DNA from: Streptococcus oralis subsp. dentisani
GTDB lineage: Bacteria; Bacillota; Bacilli; Lactobacillales; Streptococcaceae
Length of the DNA stretch: 64,000 nucleotides
Assembly: GCF_002096335.1 (NCBI RefSeq)
Contig: NZ_NCUW01000030.1
Coordinates: 248,001 to 312,000, forward strand
Direction: 5' to 3'
Shown: in pieces, positions 19,091 through 31,800 of the stretch
Numbering within the stretch: position 1 is the first letter of the stretch
How the letters are laid out: each line of letters starts with the position of its first letter
Position numbers and translations under genes: made by a program
Notes under the pieces: model-generated
Databases searched by the model: none
Told to the model about the DNA's origin: nothing
The model's input: the letters and a program-made list of their open reading frames with translations, nothing else

Positions 19091-20166
19091 ACATCTATGA
19101 TCAACTACAAGCTGTAGAAGACCGTTATGAAGAATTAGGAGAATTGCTCAGTGACCCTGATGTGGTATCTGATACCAAACGTTTCATGGAATTGTCCAAA
19201 GAAGAGGCTTCCACTCGCGATACGGTAACAGCCTACCGTGAGTACAAACAAGTCCTTCAAAACATCGTTGATGCCGAAGAGATGATTAAGGAGTCAGGCG
19301 GAGATGCGGACTTGGAAGAAATGGCCAAGCAAGAATTAAAAGATGCCAAGGCTGAAAAAGAAGAATACGAAGAAAAATTGAAAATCTTGCTCCTTCCAAA
19401 GGATCCAAACGATGACAAGAACATCATCCTTGAAATTCGTGGAGCGGCTGGTGGTGACGAAGCGGCACTTTTCGCCGGAGATTTGCTAACTATGTACCAA
19501 AAGTATGCGGAAGCCCAAGGCTGGCGCTTTGAAGTCATGGAAGCTTCTATGAATGGTGTCGGTGGTTTCAAGGAAGTGGTTGCTATGGTTTCTGGTCAAT
19601 CTGTATATTCTAAGCTTAAGTACGAATCAGGTGCCCACCGTGTGCAACGTGTCCCTGTGACAGAAAGCCAAGGTCGTGTCCACACTTCAACTGCGACAGT
19701 TCTTGTTATGCCTGAAGTCGAAGAAGTAGAATACGATATTGATCCAAAAGACCTTCGTGTTGATATCTACCACGCATCTGGTGCTGGTGGTCAGAACGTC
19801 AATAAGGTTGCGACTGCCGTGCGTATCGTTCACTTGCCAACCAATATCAAGGTTGAGATGCAGGAAGAACGTACCCAGCAGAAAAACCGTGAGAAGGCCA
19901 TGAAAATCATCCGTGCGCGTGTTGCTGACCACTTTGCACAAATTGCCCAGGATGAACAAGACGCTGAACGTAAGTCTACTATCGGTACTGGTGACCGTTC
20001 AGAACGTATTCGTACATATAACTTCCCACAAAACCGTGTCACAGACCACCGTATTGGCTTGACTCTCCAAAAACTAGATACCATCTTGTCTGGTAAATTG
20101 GATGAAGTTGTGGATGCCTTGGTGCTCTATGACCAAACACAAAAATTAGAAGAATTAAACAAATAA
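19087..20166 (+). CDS. prfA: peptide chain release factor 1
   Basis: Recognises UAA and UAG and triggers peptide release. The 359-residue product has the catalytic GGQ at residues 234-236 in [10 protein letters not shown]. The Gln is the residue methylated by PrmC, which is encoded next. The start overlaps tdk and the stop overlaps prmC by one base (TAATG). Confidence 0.98.
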   Translation: MNIYDQLQAVEDRYEELGELLSDPDVVSDTKRFMELSKEEASTRDTVTAYREYKQVLQNIVDAEEMIKESGGDADLEEMAKQELKDAKAEKEEYEEKLKILLLPKDPNDDKNIILEIRGAAGGDEAALFAGDLLTMYQKYAEAQGWRFEVMEASMNGVGGFKEVVAMVSGQSVYSKLKYESGAHRVQRVPVTESQGRVHTSTATVLVMPEVEEVEYDIDPKDLRVDIYHASGAGGQNVNKVATAVRIVHLPTNIKVEMQEERTQQKNREKAMKIIRARVADHFAQIAQDEQDAERKSTIGTGDRSERIRTYNFPQNRVTDHRIGLTLQKLDTILSGKLDEVVDALVLYDQTQKLEELNK

Positions 20167-21002
20167 TGAAATTAGCTCAATTATTCTCAGATTTTGAAGA
20201 AGAGTTGATAAGACAAGGAGAGGAAGCTGAAAGCCTCTCTTTTGTCTATCGTAGTCTGAAAAATCTTTCTTTTACAGATTTCGTTTTTGCCCTCCAGCAA
20301 GAGGTAACAGACGAAGAAATGCAATTTGTAGAAGAAATTTACCAGCAGCTAGCAGCTCATAAACCAGCACAGTATATCATTGGTCATGCAGATTTCTTTG
20401 GTATGCAGTTAACAGTTGATGAGCGAGTTTTGATTCCTCGTCCAGAGACAGAGGAGTTGGTGCAACTTATCCTAGCTGAAAATCCTAAGGAAAATCTCAA
20501 GATATTGGACATCGGTACGGGAAGTGGTGCCATAGCCCTTGCACTAGCAAAAAACAGACCAAATTGGTTAGTGACAGCAACAGATATTTCTCAAGAGGCA
20601 CTTGATCTTGCATCAGAGAATGCCAAAAATCAAAATCTTAATATATTTTTTAAAAAATCGGATTGTTTTGCAGAAATTTCTGAAAAATATGATATAATTG
20701 TATCCAATCCACCCTATATCTCTCGTGAAGATGAGTCAGAGGTTGGTTTGAATGTTTTGCATTCAGAGCCTCATCTAGCTCTTTTTGCAGATGAGGATGG
20801 CCTAGCTATTTACCGCAGAATTGCGGAAGATGCAAAAGACTATCTCACATATGGTGGTAAGATTTACCTTGAAATTGGATACAAGCAAGGTCAGAGTGTT
20901 CCTGATCTTTTTAGGAAACATCTTCCTGAAAAAAGAGTACGAACACTCAAGGACCAGTTTGGTCAAGATAGGATGGTTGTAGTTGATGATGGACAGAATT
21001 AG
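20166..21002 (+). CDS. prmC: peptide chain release factor N(5)-glutamine methyltransferase
   Basis: Methylates the GGQ glutamine of release factors using SAM. The 278-residue product has an N-terminal helical domain, the SAM motif LDIGTGSGAIAL, and the substrate-binding NPPY at residues 181-184. It is coupled to prfA by a one-base overlap, which matches its substrate, and overlaps the next gene by about 17 bases. Confidence 0.97.
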   Translation: MKLAQLFSDFEEELIRQGEEAESLSFVYRSLKNLSFTDFVFALQQEVTDEEMQFVEEIYQQLAAHKPAQYIIGHADFFGMQLTVDERVLIPRPETEELVQLILAENPKENLKILDIGTGSGAIALALAKNRPNWLVTATDISQEALDLASENAKNQNLNIFFKKSDCFAEISEKYDIIVSNPPYISREDESEVGLNVLHSEPHLALFADEDGLAIYRRIAEDAKDYLTYGGKIYLEIGYKQGQSVPDLFRKHLPEKRVRTLKDQFGQDRMVVVDDGQN

Positions 21003-21588
21003 ACAAGAGTTGGAAAAGGGTGGGGCAGTTGTCTTACCTACCGAGACAGTTTATGGTCTCTTTGCCAAAGCTCTGGACGAAAAAGCAGTGGACCATGTTT
21101 ATCAACTCAAACGTCGTCCCAGAGACAAGGCGCTTAACCTCAATGTTGCCTCTTTGGAAGACATCTTGCACTTTTCAAAGAATCAGCCAGCTTATCTACA
21201 AAAACTTGTAGAGATCTTTTTACCAGGTTCCTTGACCCTTATCCTAGAAGCCAATGACAGAGTTCCCTATTGGGTCAACTCTGGTCTTGCAACTGTTGGA
21301 TTTCGGATGCCGAGTCACCCCATTACCCTTGATTTGATTCGAGAGACAGGTCCTTTGATTGGGCCGTCAGCCAATATCTCTGGTCAGGCGAGTGGAGTGA
21401 CCTTTGCTCAAATTCTAGAGGATTTTGATCAAGAGGTTCTGGGTCTGGAGGACGACGCTTTTCTAACTGGACAGGATTCGACGATTTTGGATTTGTCTGG
21501 AGACAAGGTGAAAATCTTACGCCAAGGGGCAATTAAACGAGAAGATATTCTTGCTCGGTTGCCAGAGATTTCTTTTGAGGAGGAATGA
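20986..21588 (+). CDS. tsaC: L-threonylcarbamoyladenylate synthase (Sua5/YciO/YrdC family)
   Basis: Makes the threonylcarbamoyl-AMP used for the t6A37 modification of ANN-decoding tRNAs. The 200-residue product has the YrdC core: PTETVYGL, LKRRPRDKALNLNV, GPLIGPSANISG. TTG, ATG and ATG occur in tandem at 20983-20991; the ATG at 20986 is taken, and the next is equally possible. The C-terminal Sua5 domain is absent, so it is the short form. It lies inside the overlapping translation-related operon. Confidence 0.9.
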   Translation: MMDRIRQELEKGGAVVLPTETVYGLFAKALDEKAVDHVYQLKRRPRDKALNLNVASLEDILHFSKNQPAYLQKLVEIFLPGSLTLILEANDRVPYWVNSGLATVGFRMPSHPITLDLIRETGPLIGPSANISGQASGVTFAQILEDFDQEVLGLEDDAFLTGQDSTILDLSGDKVKILRQGAIKREDILARLPEISFEEE

Positions 21589-21589
21589 G

Positions 21590-22021
21590 ATGCTAAGAGA
21601 TTTGCAAGAAACAGATGTGAATGCTATATGTGAGATTAACCAAGAGGCTTTGGGTTATTCTTTTAGTCCAGAGGACACAGCTAGTCAACTAGCTAAATTA
21701 TCTCAGGATTCCCATCATTTCCTACTTGGCTACGAGGATACTGCCAGTCATATCTTGCTTGGCTATGTCCATGCTGAAGTTTATGAATCCCTCTATTCCA
21801 AAGCAGGTTTCAATATCTTAGCTTTAGCAGTTTCGCCTCAAGCACAAGGCCGAGGTATCGGTAAAAGCTTACTGCAAGGGTTGGATCAAGAAGCAAAAAG
21901 ACGTGGTTATGAGTTTATCCGCTTAAATTCTGCCGATCATCGTCTGGGTGCTCATGCATTTTATGAAAAAGTTGGTTATACTTGTGATAAAATGCAGAAA
22001 CGGTTTATTCGCATCTTTTAG
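21590..22021 (+). CDS. GNAT-family N-acetyltransferase
   Basis: An acetyl-CoA-dependent acetyltransferase of 143 residues. Motif A is clear: LAVSPQAQGRGIGKSLLQG, with the R/QxxGxG/A pyrophosphate loop. The C-terminal HAFYEKVGYTC is also typical of GNAT proteins. GAGGAGG before the ATG at 21590 decides the start; an in-frame upstream start would lie inside the preceding gene. Position next to a tsaC homologue recalls RimI, but the acceptor is not determined. Confidence 0.88.
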   Translation: MLRDLQETDVNAICEINQEALGYSFSPEDTASQLAKLSQDSHHFLLGYEDTASHILLGYVHAEVYESLYSKAGFNILALAVSPQAQGRGIGKSLLQGLDQEAKRRGYEFIRLNSADHRLGAHAFYEKVGYTCDKMQKRFIRIF

Positions 22022-22079
22022 TTTTTTTCTTATTGAAAAATAAACTAAAGGACCAGTCACACTATAAAGGAGAAGACCT

Positions 22080-23336
22080 ATGATTTTTGACAAAGACGAT
22101 TTTAAAGCATACGATGCTGATCTCTGGAATGCTATTGCCAAAGAAGAAGAACGCCAACAAAATAACATCGAGTTGATCGCTTCGGAAAACGTGGTTTCCA
22201 AGGCTGTTATGGCAGCTCAAGGGTCTATCTTGACAAACAAATATGCCGAGGGTTACCCAGGACGCCGTTATTATGGTGGAACTGATGTAGTAGACGTGGT
22301 AGAAACTCTCGCTATTGAACGTGCAAAAGAAATTTTCGGTGCTAAATTCGCCAATGTTCAACCTCACTCAGGAAGCCAAGCCAACTGTGCGGCCTACATG
22401 GCCTTGATTGAGCCTGGTGACACTGTAATGGGAATGGATTTGGCAGCAGGTGGACACTTGACTCACGGAGCTCCAGTTAGCTTCTCAGGTCAAACTTATA
22501 ACTTTGTTTCCTATAGTGTGGACCCTGAAACGGAACTTTTGGACTTTGACGCTATCTTGAAACAAGCACAAGAAGTAAAACCAAAACTAATTGTAGCGGG
22601 TGCTTCAGCCTATTCTCAAATTATCGACTTCTCAAAATTCCGTGAAATCGCAGATGCTGTTGGGGCTAAGCTTATGGTAGATATGGCCCATATCGCTGGT
22701 TTGGTGGCAGCTGGACTTCACCCAAGCCCAGTGCCATACGCTCATATCACGACAACAACGACCCACAAAACTCTTCGTGGACCTCGTGGTGGTTTGATTT
22801 TGACAAATGATGAAGACCTAGCTAAGAAAATCAACTCAGCTATTTTCCCTGGTATTCAAGGTGGTCCTTTAGAGCATGTTGTGGCGGCTAAGGCTGTCTC
22901 ATTCAAAGAAGTTTTGGATCCAGCCTTCAAGGAATATGCTGCTAATGTCATCAAAAACAGCAAGACTATGGTTGAAGTCTTCTTGCAAGACCCTGATTTC
23001 CGTATTATTTCTGGTGGTACTGAAAATCACCTCTTCCTAGTGGATGTGACTAAGGTTGTAGAAAACGGAAAAATTGCTCAAAACTTGCTGGATGAAGTCA
23101 ATATTACCCTAAATAAAAACTCAATTCCATACGAAACCTTGTCACCATTCAAGACAAGTGGGATTCGTATCGGATCTGCAGCCATTACTGCACGTGGATT
23201 TGGTGAAGAAGAAAGCCGTAAAGTGGCTGAGCTCATCATTAAAACCCTTAAGAATGCAGAAAATGAAGCTGTCTTAGAAGAAGTGAAAAGCGAAGTCAAA
23301 GCATTGACAGATGCCTTCCCACTATACGAGGACTAA
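22080..23336 (+). CDS. glyA: serine hydroxymethyltransferase
   Basis: A PLP enzyme converting serine and THF to glycine and methylene-THF, the main one-carbon source. The 418-residue product has the PLP-lysine motif [14 protein letters not shown], the N-terminal [10 protein letters not shown], and [13 protein letters not shown], all diagnostic. AAAGGAG lies 7 bases before the ATG. The next gene starts 7 bases after the stop. Confidence 0.98.
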   Translation: MIFDKDDFKAYDADLWNAIAKEEERQQNNIELIASENVVSKAVMAAQGSILTNKYAEGYPGRRYYGGTDVVDVVETLAIERAKEIFGAKFANVQPHSGSQANCAAYMALIEPGDTVMGMDLAAGGHLTHGAPVSFSGQTYNFVSYSVDPETELLDFDAILKQAQEVKPKLIVAGASAYSQIIDFSKFREIADAVGAKLMVDMAHIAGLVAAGLHPSPVPYAHITTTTTHKTLRGPRGGLILTNDEDLAKKINSAIFPGIQGGPLEHVVAAKAVSFKEVLDPAFKEYAANVIKNSKTMVEVFLQDPDFRIISGGTENHLFLVDVTKVVENGKIAQNLLDEVNITLNKNSIPYETLSPFKTSGIRIGSAAITARGFGEEESRKVAELIIKTLKNAENEAVLEEVKSEVKALTDAFPLYED

Positions 23337-23343
23337 TACTTTT

Positions 23344-24318
23344 ATGGACATTTATATTAAGAAAGCCATTATCCATCAGTTCAGCCCAGATGATACTGAG
23401 TTGTTTCTAGCGGATAAGTTTCTCAATATTACTCCAAAAATCGAGGAATACTTGCGCAAAAAAATCGAACGTGTGTATTCAGATGAAGCTAAGACGGGGA
23501 TTTTCGAGGAAGAAAATCCCTTCTTCAATCATATCACAGACGATTTGTTGGAGACTTCAGTAACACTGGCTAATCTCTGGAAAGAGGAATTTAGCATTTC
23601 CGAAAATCTCAGGACCAATGACTTGGTTTTTGTCCAGTTTTCTAAAGAAGGTGTAGAGCATTTCGCTTTCTTACGAATTGCCTTGCGGGAAACCTTGACC
23701 CACCTTGGTGGAGAAGTTGATAATCCAATCAAGCTAACTCAGAATAATCTGCCCGGTTTTGGAACGGGAGCTGACGAGGCCTTGGTGGTTAATCTACAGA
23801 GTCGCAAGTACCATCTGATCGAGAAACGAATCAAGTACAATGGGACTTTTTTGAACTATTTTTCAGAAAATCTCCTAGCTGTTGCCCCTAAGATTTCGCC
23901 AAAAAAATCCATCAAGGAACTGGAAAAAACGGCTCAGAGAATTGCAGAGTCCTTTAATACAGATGATTTTCAGTTTCAATCCAAGGTCAAATCAGCGATT
24001 TTCAACAATCTTGAAGAAAACAATGAGTTGTCTCCTGAGAAATTGGCTAACGACCTTTTTGATAACAATCTAACAGCTCGTTTGAGTTTTATCGACCAAG
24101 TCAAGGAAGCCGTACCAGAACCAGTCCAGTTTGATGAAATTGATGCCAGTCGTCAACTCAAGAAATTTGAAAATCAAAAACTTTCCTTGTCAAACGGAAT
24201 CGAACTCATCGTTCCAAATAATGTTTACCAGGACGCGGAGTCTGTTGAGTTTATCCAAAATGACAATGGAACCTATTCTATCTTAATTAAAAATATCGAG
24301 GATATTCAAAGTAAATAA
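23344..24318 (+). CDS. nucleoid-associated protein (NdpA/YejK family)
   Basis: The 324-residue protein resembles the 37 kDa nucleoid-associated family (PF04245): N-terminus [17 protein letters not shown] and conserved [16 protein letters not shown]. The role in Gram-positives is little studied, and DNA binding is assumed from the family. The ATG at 23344 is chosen because the longer frame would start inside glyA; no strong ribosome binding site is visible. The stop overlaps the next start by one base. Confidence 0.8.
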   Translation: MDIYIKKAIIHQFSPDDTELFLADKFLNITPKIEEYLRKKIERVYSDEAKTGIFEEENPFFNHITDDLLETSVTLANLWKEEFSISENLRTNDLVFVQFSKEGVEHFAFLRIALRETLTHLGGEVDNPIKLTQNNLPGFGTGADEALVVNLQSRKYHLIEKRIKYNGTFLNYFSENLLAVAPKISPKKSIKELEKTAQRIAESFNTDDFQFQSKVKSAIFNNLEENNELSPEKLANDLFDNNLTARLSFIDQVKEAVPEPVQFDEIDASRQLKKFENQKLSLSNGIELIVPNNVYQDAESVEFIQNDNGTYSILIKNIEDIQSK

Positions 24319-24920
24319 TGTTTAAATTTATAAGAAGAATGCTAGTGCTAGCAGTCCTCCTTTTTGCTGGATATAAAGCCTATCATATTCGTCAGGATGT
24401 AAAGCAAGTCATGACCTACCAACCCATGGTGCGAGAAATCTTGAGTGAAAGAGATACTCCAGCCAATGAAGAGCTTGTGCTCGCCATGATTTATACCGAA
24501 ACGAAGGGAAAAGAAGGCGATGTCATGCAGTCTAGCGAGTCTGCTAGCGGTACTACAAATACTATCAATGACAATGTGACGAGCATTCGTCAGGGAATTC
24601 AGACATTGACTGATAATCTCTACCTAGCTCAGGAAAAGGGCGTTGATGTCTGGACAGCTGTGCAAGCCTATAATTTTGGACCTGCTTATATCGATTTTAT
24701 CGCTCAAAATGGCAAGGAAAACACTCTCGCCTTGGCCAAACAATATTCTCGTGAAACCGTCGCTCCAATCCTTGGCAATACTACAGGGAAGACCTACACC
24801 TATATCAACCCTATTTCTATCTTTCATGGAGCCGAACTCTATGAAAATGGTGGAAATTATTACTACTCGAGACAGGTACGCTTTAATCTCTATATCATGA
24901 AATTCTTTAATTTCTTCTAA
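24318..24920 (+). CDS. lysozyme-like membrane-anchored protein (CwlT-type lysozyme domain)
   Basis: The 200-residue product has an N-terminal membrane anchor (about residues 8-22) followed by a lysozyme/transglycosylase fold. Visible are the catalytic-Glu region [20 protein letters not shown], a Gly-Thr segment, and [15 protein letters not shown], a motif typical of bacterial CwlT/Slt-like lysozymes. It probably cuts peptidoglycan glycan strands at the membrane-wall interface. It starts one base before the end of the upstream gene and is followed by a terminator. Confidence 0.85.
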   Translation: MFKFIRRMLVLAVLLFAGYKAYHIRQDVKQVMTYQPMVREILSERDTPANEELVLAMIYTETKGKEGDVMQSSESASGTTNTINDNVTSIRQGIQTLTDNLYLAQEKGVDVWTAVQAYNFGPAYIDFIAQNGKENTLALAKQYSRETVAPILGNTTGKTYTYINPISIFHGAELYENGGNYYYSRQVRFNLYIMKFFNFF

Positions 24921-24946
24921 ACATCTGGTTTTACCAGGTGTTTTTT
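24921..24946 (+). terminator. terminator after the lysozyme-like gene
   Basis: ACATCTGGT and ACCAGGTGT form a hairpin with one mismatch around TTT, followed by six T's. Confidence 0.85.
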
Positions 24947-25006
24947 GCTATAAGTTTTCTTTAAGATTGTTTTATTACCCTAGAAAGGTAAAGGAGGGAA
25001 TATCCC

Positions 25007-27413
<2,407 letters not shown>

Positions 27414-27802
27414 ATCCCACCGTTTCAGGGTTTACAAAAGGCTTGATATTCAGCTTTTTTGAATTTTTGAGTGAAGTATAAATCTAACAGTCTGAAGTGA
27501 TGTGGTAGGATTGATAGTGGTAAAGTATGAAATTTATTCCCACATACGCAGAGGGGGTGCAAAATGTTCCAGCAGGTAGGGTGTCTGTGGGAATTGTTTT
27601 GCCCCCCCTTTTTTTGATTTTCTGATATCACCAAGATGGTCGATGGAAGTAGGAGTTCAGTAATTGATACAATAGTCTACAATGAAATGCATTATAACCT
27701 AGTATTTTTATATTGAAAGATGTGACATGCTTGATTGCACACATCAAATAGTGGGAAGTATTCAATCGATTTATAAAGTTGAATCAAAATTCTAAAAAAC
27801 AC
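27414..27802. other. intergenic region between rlmCD and esxA with a structured segment
   Basis: About 390 bases without a credible gene. A weak hairpin with T's near 27436-27461 (AAAGGCT/AGCTTTT) could end rlmCD transcripts. A strongly structured segment at 27536-27615 is listed separately. The remainder to the esxA promoter is AT-rich with no feature recognised. Confidence 0.6.
27536..27615 (+). terminator. strong terminator-like hairpin with an overlapping alternative pairing
   Basis: GGGGGTGCAAAA (27553-27564) pairs with TTTTGCCCCCCC (27597-27608) over 12 positions with one mismatch, followed by seven T's, so it can act as a terminator. A second perfect 9-base pairing, ATTCCCACA (27536-27544) with TGTGGGAAT (27586-27594), crosses the first. 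This gives either a pseudoknot or two competing folds. Such an arrangement is compatible with a regulated leader or attenuator, but no ligand or known class was recognised. Confidence 0.6.
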
Positions 27803-27830
27803 TTGCAATCTGACGAGTTTGTGATACAAT
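27803..27830 (+). promoter_or_regulatory. esxA promoter
   Basis: TTGCAA at 27803-27808, 16 bases, then TACAAT at 27825-27830 with an upstream TG (TGATACAAT). It begins the type VII locus. Confidence 0.7.
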
Positions 27831-27884
27831 ATTGACTATAAGGTTATCGGGAAGATGACCAAGTCAAAAAAGGAGAATAATGAT

Positions 27885-28178
27885 ATGCCAGCAATTTCGT
27901 TGACCCCAGAACAGTTAAAGTCTGAAGCACAAACTTATACCAATGCTTCTGAACAATTGAAAGATGCCATTAACAAAGTTTCAGGCGCAAATGGTCGTCT
28001 TCAAGGACAATGGCAAGGTGCGGCTTTCCAATCTTACTTGGAACAATTCCAACAATTATCAGTAAGCGTAACTCAAATGGAACAACTTCTTGAAAGTATC
28101 CATGCACAATTGAATCAATACGCAGATACTGTTGCTGAGCGTGACCGTCAGGACGCAGCTTCATTTGGCTTGAATTAA
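27885..28178 (+). CDS. esxA: WXG100-family type VII secretion protein EsxA
   Basis: A small helical-hairpin protein secreted by, and needed for, the type VIIb system. The 97-residue product has the W-x-G turn (Trp43-Gln-Gly45 in GQWQGAAF) between two amphipathic helices, the hallmark of WXG100. The start at 27885 (MPAISLTPEQL) follows AAAAGGAG by about 9 bases; an upstream in-frame ATG would add ten residues not typical of the family. A terminator directly follows, so esxA can be made in excess over the membrane components. Confidence 0.95.
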   Translation: MPAISLTPEQLKSEAQTYTNASEQLKDAINKVSGANGRLQGQWQGAAFQSYLEQFQQLSVSVTQMEQLLESIHAQLNQYADTVAERDRQDAASFGLN

Positions 28179-28187
28179 TCATCGGTG

Positions 28188-28217
28188 AACGGCGCTTCGA
28201 AAGGGGCGTCGTTTTTT
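28188..28217 (+). terminator. terminator between esxA and esaA
   Basis: AACGGCGCTT pairs with the segment ending GGGCGTCGTT (with G-U pairs) around a small loop, followed by six T's. No other promoter is obvious before esaA, so readthrough probably feeds the downstream genes. Confidence 0.8.
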
Positions 28218-28243
28218 GCTAGTTATAAGTGGAAAAGGTAATA

Positions 28244-31200
28244 ATGAATAGTCCTCATAAAGAAAAACGATACTTAAAAATTTTAACTGCAGTAGCATGC
28301 GTATCCCTGTTATCAGGTTCTCTTGTTTATTTCGCATTAAAGGATCAGAGCCTTCACTATTCAAGTGAGATCAAGCAAACTGCTAAGGTTCAATATGCGC
28401 TTGTGAATGAAGATAAAGGTGCAAGGTTTGAAAATACTGATTATAATTTAGGCTCTGATTTTGTCACTTTAATTAATCAGGATACAGAGAATAACTGGGA
28501 GACAACCAATCGTAGCGTGGCTGAAGCAGGATTGAAGTCTGGTCAGTTTGATGCAGTTATTACTCTTCCGTCAGACTTTTCTGAGAAATTGTTGAGCTTA
28601 GAGAGTGTTTCTCCAGAAAAAGCCACTGTTTCTTACCAGATTCGCGAAGGGCAAAACGAACAAGCTAATCAGGCTGTCCACAGTCAAGTTAATACAGTCT
28701 TACAAGGATTTAATCAACGGGTGGTTCGGATGTATTTTTCGAGCATCATTCGGAATCTTTCAGATGCACAGACGAATGTGAATCAGATGGCAGCTACAGA
28801 GTTGTCTCAAAATACGTTCATCATTTCAAATATTCAAGCTCCATTTTCGACCCTACCAGATTCATTTAGAAGTACTCAATCCATTGCAAATAGTCTGAAG
28901 ACGGATAATGAACTCTTTAAGACCCAACAAGAAGCTTTTGTTAAATCAGTCGCAAGCAGCATGGAAGCGAATAACAACTCTTTAGATGCTTCTGGGAAAG
29001 CCCTTGAGTCTACAACAAACTCTGTGAATGAGTTTTCAAAAGAAGCTAATACTCGTCTTGAAAAGTCAACCGACCAATATAAGGAGCAATCTGAAAAAGA
29101 TAAGGCTGCCTTGGAAAAACAATGGACAGATGATCAGAAGCATTATTCTGACTTGTATAATGCCCTTTACACTGTCGGGAATGCTAAATTAAAAGAATTG
29201 CAGTCTTCCGATACGGCAACCGGTTCCTTTATGGCAGATTTCAAAGCTAAGGCGGGGGAGTATAAAACTGCACAAAGTAAGGTCAAGGGGAACTTAGAGG
29301 CACAAATCACTTCTTTAGAAAAAGAAGTAGCGGAGCTTAGAGCACTCAGGGAGACCATTGCAGAGACTTATTATGGCTCTAAGGATTTAAGTGTTCAGAC
29401 AGCTACTGATAAAGATATTCGCTCGGCTATTTTGAACTTAATGACGAAGCCAGAAAACCGAAGCAAACTTCCTAAGCAGTATATTGAGGCAATTGCTAGT
29501 CGCTTACCGATGATTTCATCTGGAGATTTGAGTGCTCTCATTGCTAAATTAGAGCAAGATAAATTGATCTCATCAGATGAGGCTACAACTTATCGTAATG
29601 AACTGAAAATTGTGTCTAACTACAGTAGCGAGTTGGGTGGCTCTTTAGGACAAAATACAACCTTTAAGTATCTGTCCTCAGCGGCTACTGTTACTAGTCC
29701 GGCGACCTATCCCATTCACCAAACTATAGAATTTGATCCGTCAACTGGTAGTCAGACAGTCCAATTGAACATCGATGATGCAAAGATGGGGAATCTTGAA
29801 CTGGAAGGTGTGACGAAAGATTCAATTGAAGCCTCTATCCGTCAACAGTTAAAAGATACAGGCTATCATGTGACAGCTGCAGTATCAGGAAATACAATTC
29901 AAGTCACATTTGTCAATGAAAGAACGGCGTCAACTACTCCTGTTGCCTCTTCGGACTCAGGGGGATCAAGTACTTCAAATGAGGATGCAAGTGATGCAAC
30001 AACATCTACAAATTCCACTTCTACAAGTGAAAGTACGGCAGCAACGCCAACTACTTCACCAGAAATCAGTCAACCAAGCTATGCAACACTTCCTAAAAAG
30101 GTGAGTGTCACGATTAGTGGACAGATAAAGTGGAATTTATCTGATGATGTGAAAAAGAATTCCTATAACCAAGTAGGTTATAGTTGGACAGATGGAAGTT
30201 CAGTTCAAGCTAGTGCTCAGTTATCTGTCTTTAATGGTAAGTATGACACTTTGGCTGAGGATTTACCTACGATTCTGAAAAACTTCCAAAACCTAGACCT
30301 TGCTGCCCAACAAATCGTTACTCTATTTGCATCACCAGGGGCAAGTTTAGATATCAATCAATTTGCAGGCACGCTATCAAGTGGTACTCTCGTACAAAAG
30401 GCTAGTCCAGATTCTGTATATAGTCTCTACAATAATCTAACTGACGACGAACGAGCTTCAGAAATATCGGATGTTTTAGTTACGAAGTATCGGCTTGCAG
30501 GAGATAATTTATACAAACAGGTAGATCAGCAATTAAAGGGTGTGACAGATATTCTAGGTGAAAAAGAGAATCCTAAAGAAGGCACCCTTCGTCAAGTGTA
30601 TCAGTCTCTCCCAGACTCAGATTTGCTTGTTAAGCAAGCTTCTGCCTTAAATACCTGGTATGGGGAGATGCAGAAGGTCTTAGATGAGGCTCATAATCAG
30701 TGGAAAGATTCTGAGAAACTTGCTTATGAATCAGTTGTCAATGATCAAAATCCACAACCAGAGAAGATGAATACCTCTAAGCTGGAAGAAGAAGTGAAGT
30801 CACTTTTGTCTCAATACGATAGCTTACGAGATAGTTCTAAAAAAACTGCACAAGCTACAGCTGATGGAGCTGCTCAGGTACGAGATATCTCACCACAAAT
30901 CCAACAGTTAAACGAGACAACAGAATCGATTCAAAAGTCCGCAGATGGTGTCCTTTCCAGTTTGAATCAGAGTGTGAAGGAAACAAGTGGTACAGTTGAG
31001 AAAAATACCTCTTATGCAGAACAGTTTGGAAAGGTGCTTGCCAATGCGAAAAGTGGAGGTGCTGATAACAAGCAAGTGTTCAATTTCTTATCCGATCCAA
31101 TTACTACAAAAGTCACAGAAGGTAAGACACAGGCAGCTAGTCACATTTCCATCATCCCCTATTATATGACCTTGTTGTTATCGGTTATTTCTTTTGTGAT

Positions 31201-31702
31201 AGCTATGACGATCGGACGCTTTGTTAAAGATAGACAGGAAAGGGAAGAAACTGATCTTTTGACAACGAAAAAGTGGGACTTGAAACTTCAAAGTTTCTTA
31301 CCGACAATCATAACAGCTACTGTTGGTTCGATTTTGTTTTCAGGAGTTACAATAGGAGTAGCAACAGCAGCTAATGGATTCTTATGGTTCATTTATTGCT
31401 TTATGTTAATGGCAAGCTTGATTTTAGTGCTATCTTACGGCTTGAAGAAAGCTCCGTATCCGACTTATATTGTATCGTCATCCCTCTTAGGTTTTTATCT
31501 CCTACTAACTCCTATTTTGGGAGTGGCAACACAATCAGGAAGTTTCCTTAATTTCTTATATCGACTTTCTCCGTTACAAAATATTGAAAACGGCTTTAGT
31601 TATCTCTTGGTCGGTGGTAGCTTAGGCATTGTAACGATTCTTCTACTTTTATTATTTGTAGGGATCGGAGTTGGTCTCAATCTCTTTACAAGAAAGAAAT
31701 AA
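28244..31702 (+). CDS. esaA: type VII secretion membrane protein EsaA (YueB family)
   Basis: A large component of the type VIIb machine whose extracellular part projects through the wall; the Bacillus homologue YueB is also the SPP1 phage receptor. The 1152-residue product has one N-terminal membrane helix (about residues 12-30). A very long extracellular region with coiled coils follows, carrying a Ser/Thr-rich linker at about 565-605. The C-terminus has about five helices (about 985-1150). The start is ATG at 28244 after AAAAGG; a GTG 15 bases upstream is less likely. It is followed by a terminator, after which essA has its own promoter. Confidence 0.92.
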   Translation: MNSPHKEKRYLKILTAVACVSLLSGSLVYFALKDQSLHYSSEIKQTAKVQYALVNEDKGARFENTDYNLGSDFVTLINQDTENNWETTNRSVAEAGLKSGQFDAVITLPSDFSEKLLSLESVSPEKATVSYQIREGQNEQANQAVHSQVNTVLQGFNQRVVRMYFSSIIRNLSDAQTNVNQMAATELSQNTFIISNIQAPFSTLPDSFRSTQSIANSLKTDNELFKTQQEAFVKSVASSMEANNNSLDASGKALESTTNSVNEFSKEANTRLEKSTDQYKEQSEKDKAALEKQWTDDQKHYSDLYNALYTVGNAKLKELQSSDTATGSFMADFKAKAGEYKTAQSKVKGNLEAQITSLEKEVAELRALRETIAETYYGSKDLSVQTATDKDIRSAILNLMTKPENRSKLPKQYIEAIASRLPMISSGDLSALIAKLEQDKLISSDEATTYRNELKIVSNYSSELGGSLGQNTTFKYLSSAATVTSPATYPIHQTIEFDPSTGSQTVQLNIDDAKMGNLELEGVTKDSIEASIRQQLKDTGYHVTAAVSGNTIQVTFVNERTASTTPVASSDSGGSSTSNEDASDATTSTNSTSTSESTAATPTTSPEISQPSYATLPKKVSVTISGQIKWNLSDDVKKNSYNQVGYSWTDGSSVQASAQLSVFNGKYDTLAEDLPTILKNFQNLDLAAQQIVTLFASPGASLDINQFAGTLSSGTLVQKASPDSVYSLYNNLTDDERASEISDVLVTKYRLAGDNLYKQVDQQLKGVTDILGEKENPKEGTLRQVYQSLPDSDLLVKQASALNTWYGEMQKVLDEAHNQWKDSEKLAYESVVNDQNPQPEKMNTSKLEEEVKSLLSQYDSLRDSSKKTAQATADGAAQVRDISPQIQQLNETTESIQKSADGVLSSLNQSVKETSGTVEKNTSYAEQFGKVLANAKSGGADNKQVFNFLSDPITTKVTEGKTQAASHISIIPYYMTLLLSVISFVIAMTIGRFVKDRQEREETDLLTTKKWDLKLQSFLPTIITATVGSILFSGVTIGVATAANGFLWFIYCFMLMASLILVLSYGLKKAPYPTYIVSSSLLGFYLLLTPILGVATQSGSFLNFLYRLSPLQNIENGFSYLLVGGSLGIVTILLLLLFVGIGVGLNLFTRKK

Positions 31703-31709
31703 TCAAGGT

Positions 31710-31732
31710 AAGGATCCGTAAGGATCCTTTTT
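31710..31732 (+). terminator. esaA terminator
   Basis: AAGGATCC and GGATCCTT are exact inverted repeats around GTAA, followed by T's. Confidence 0.8.
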
Positions 31733-31738
31733 GTCTTC

Positions 31739-31767
31739 TTGTGAGATGGTGTGATTTGTAGTATAAT
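31739..31767 (+). promoter_or_regulatory. essA promoter
   Basis: TTGTGA at 31739-31744, 17 bases, TATAAT at 31762-31767, about 33 bases before essA. It separates essA-esaB-essB-essC into a second transcription unit. Confidence 0.65.
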
Positions 31768-31800
31768 AAAGTTATCTTTACCAAGTGGGGAAGGAGATTT

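Noticed and set aside
27536..27615. T-box or known riboswitch for the structured segment
   Set aside because: The conserved T-box antiterminator sequence is absent and no amino-acid gene follows; no known aptamer pattern was recognised.
27425..27634. A 69-codon minus-strand frame between rlmCD and esxA
   Set aside because: It runs through the terminator-like hairpin and has no ribosome binding site or coding character.
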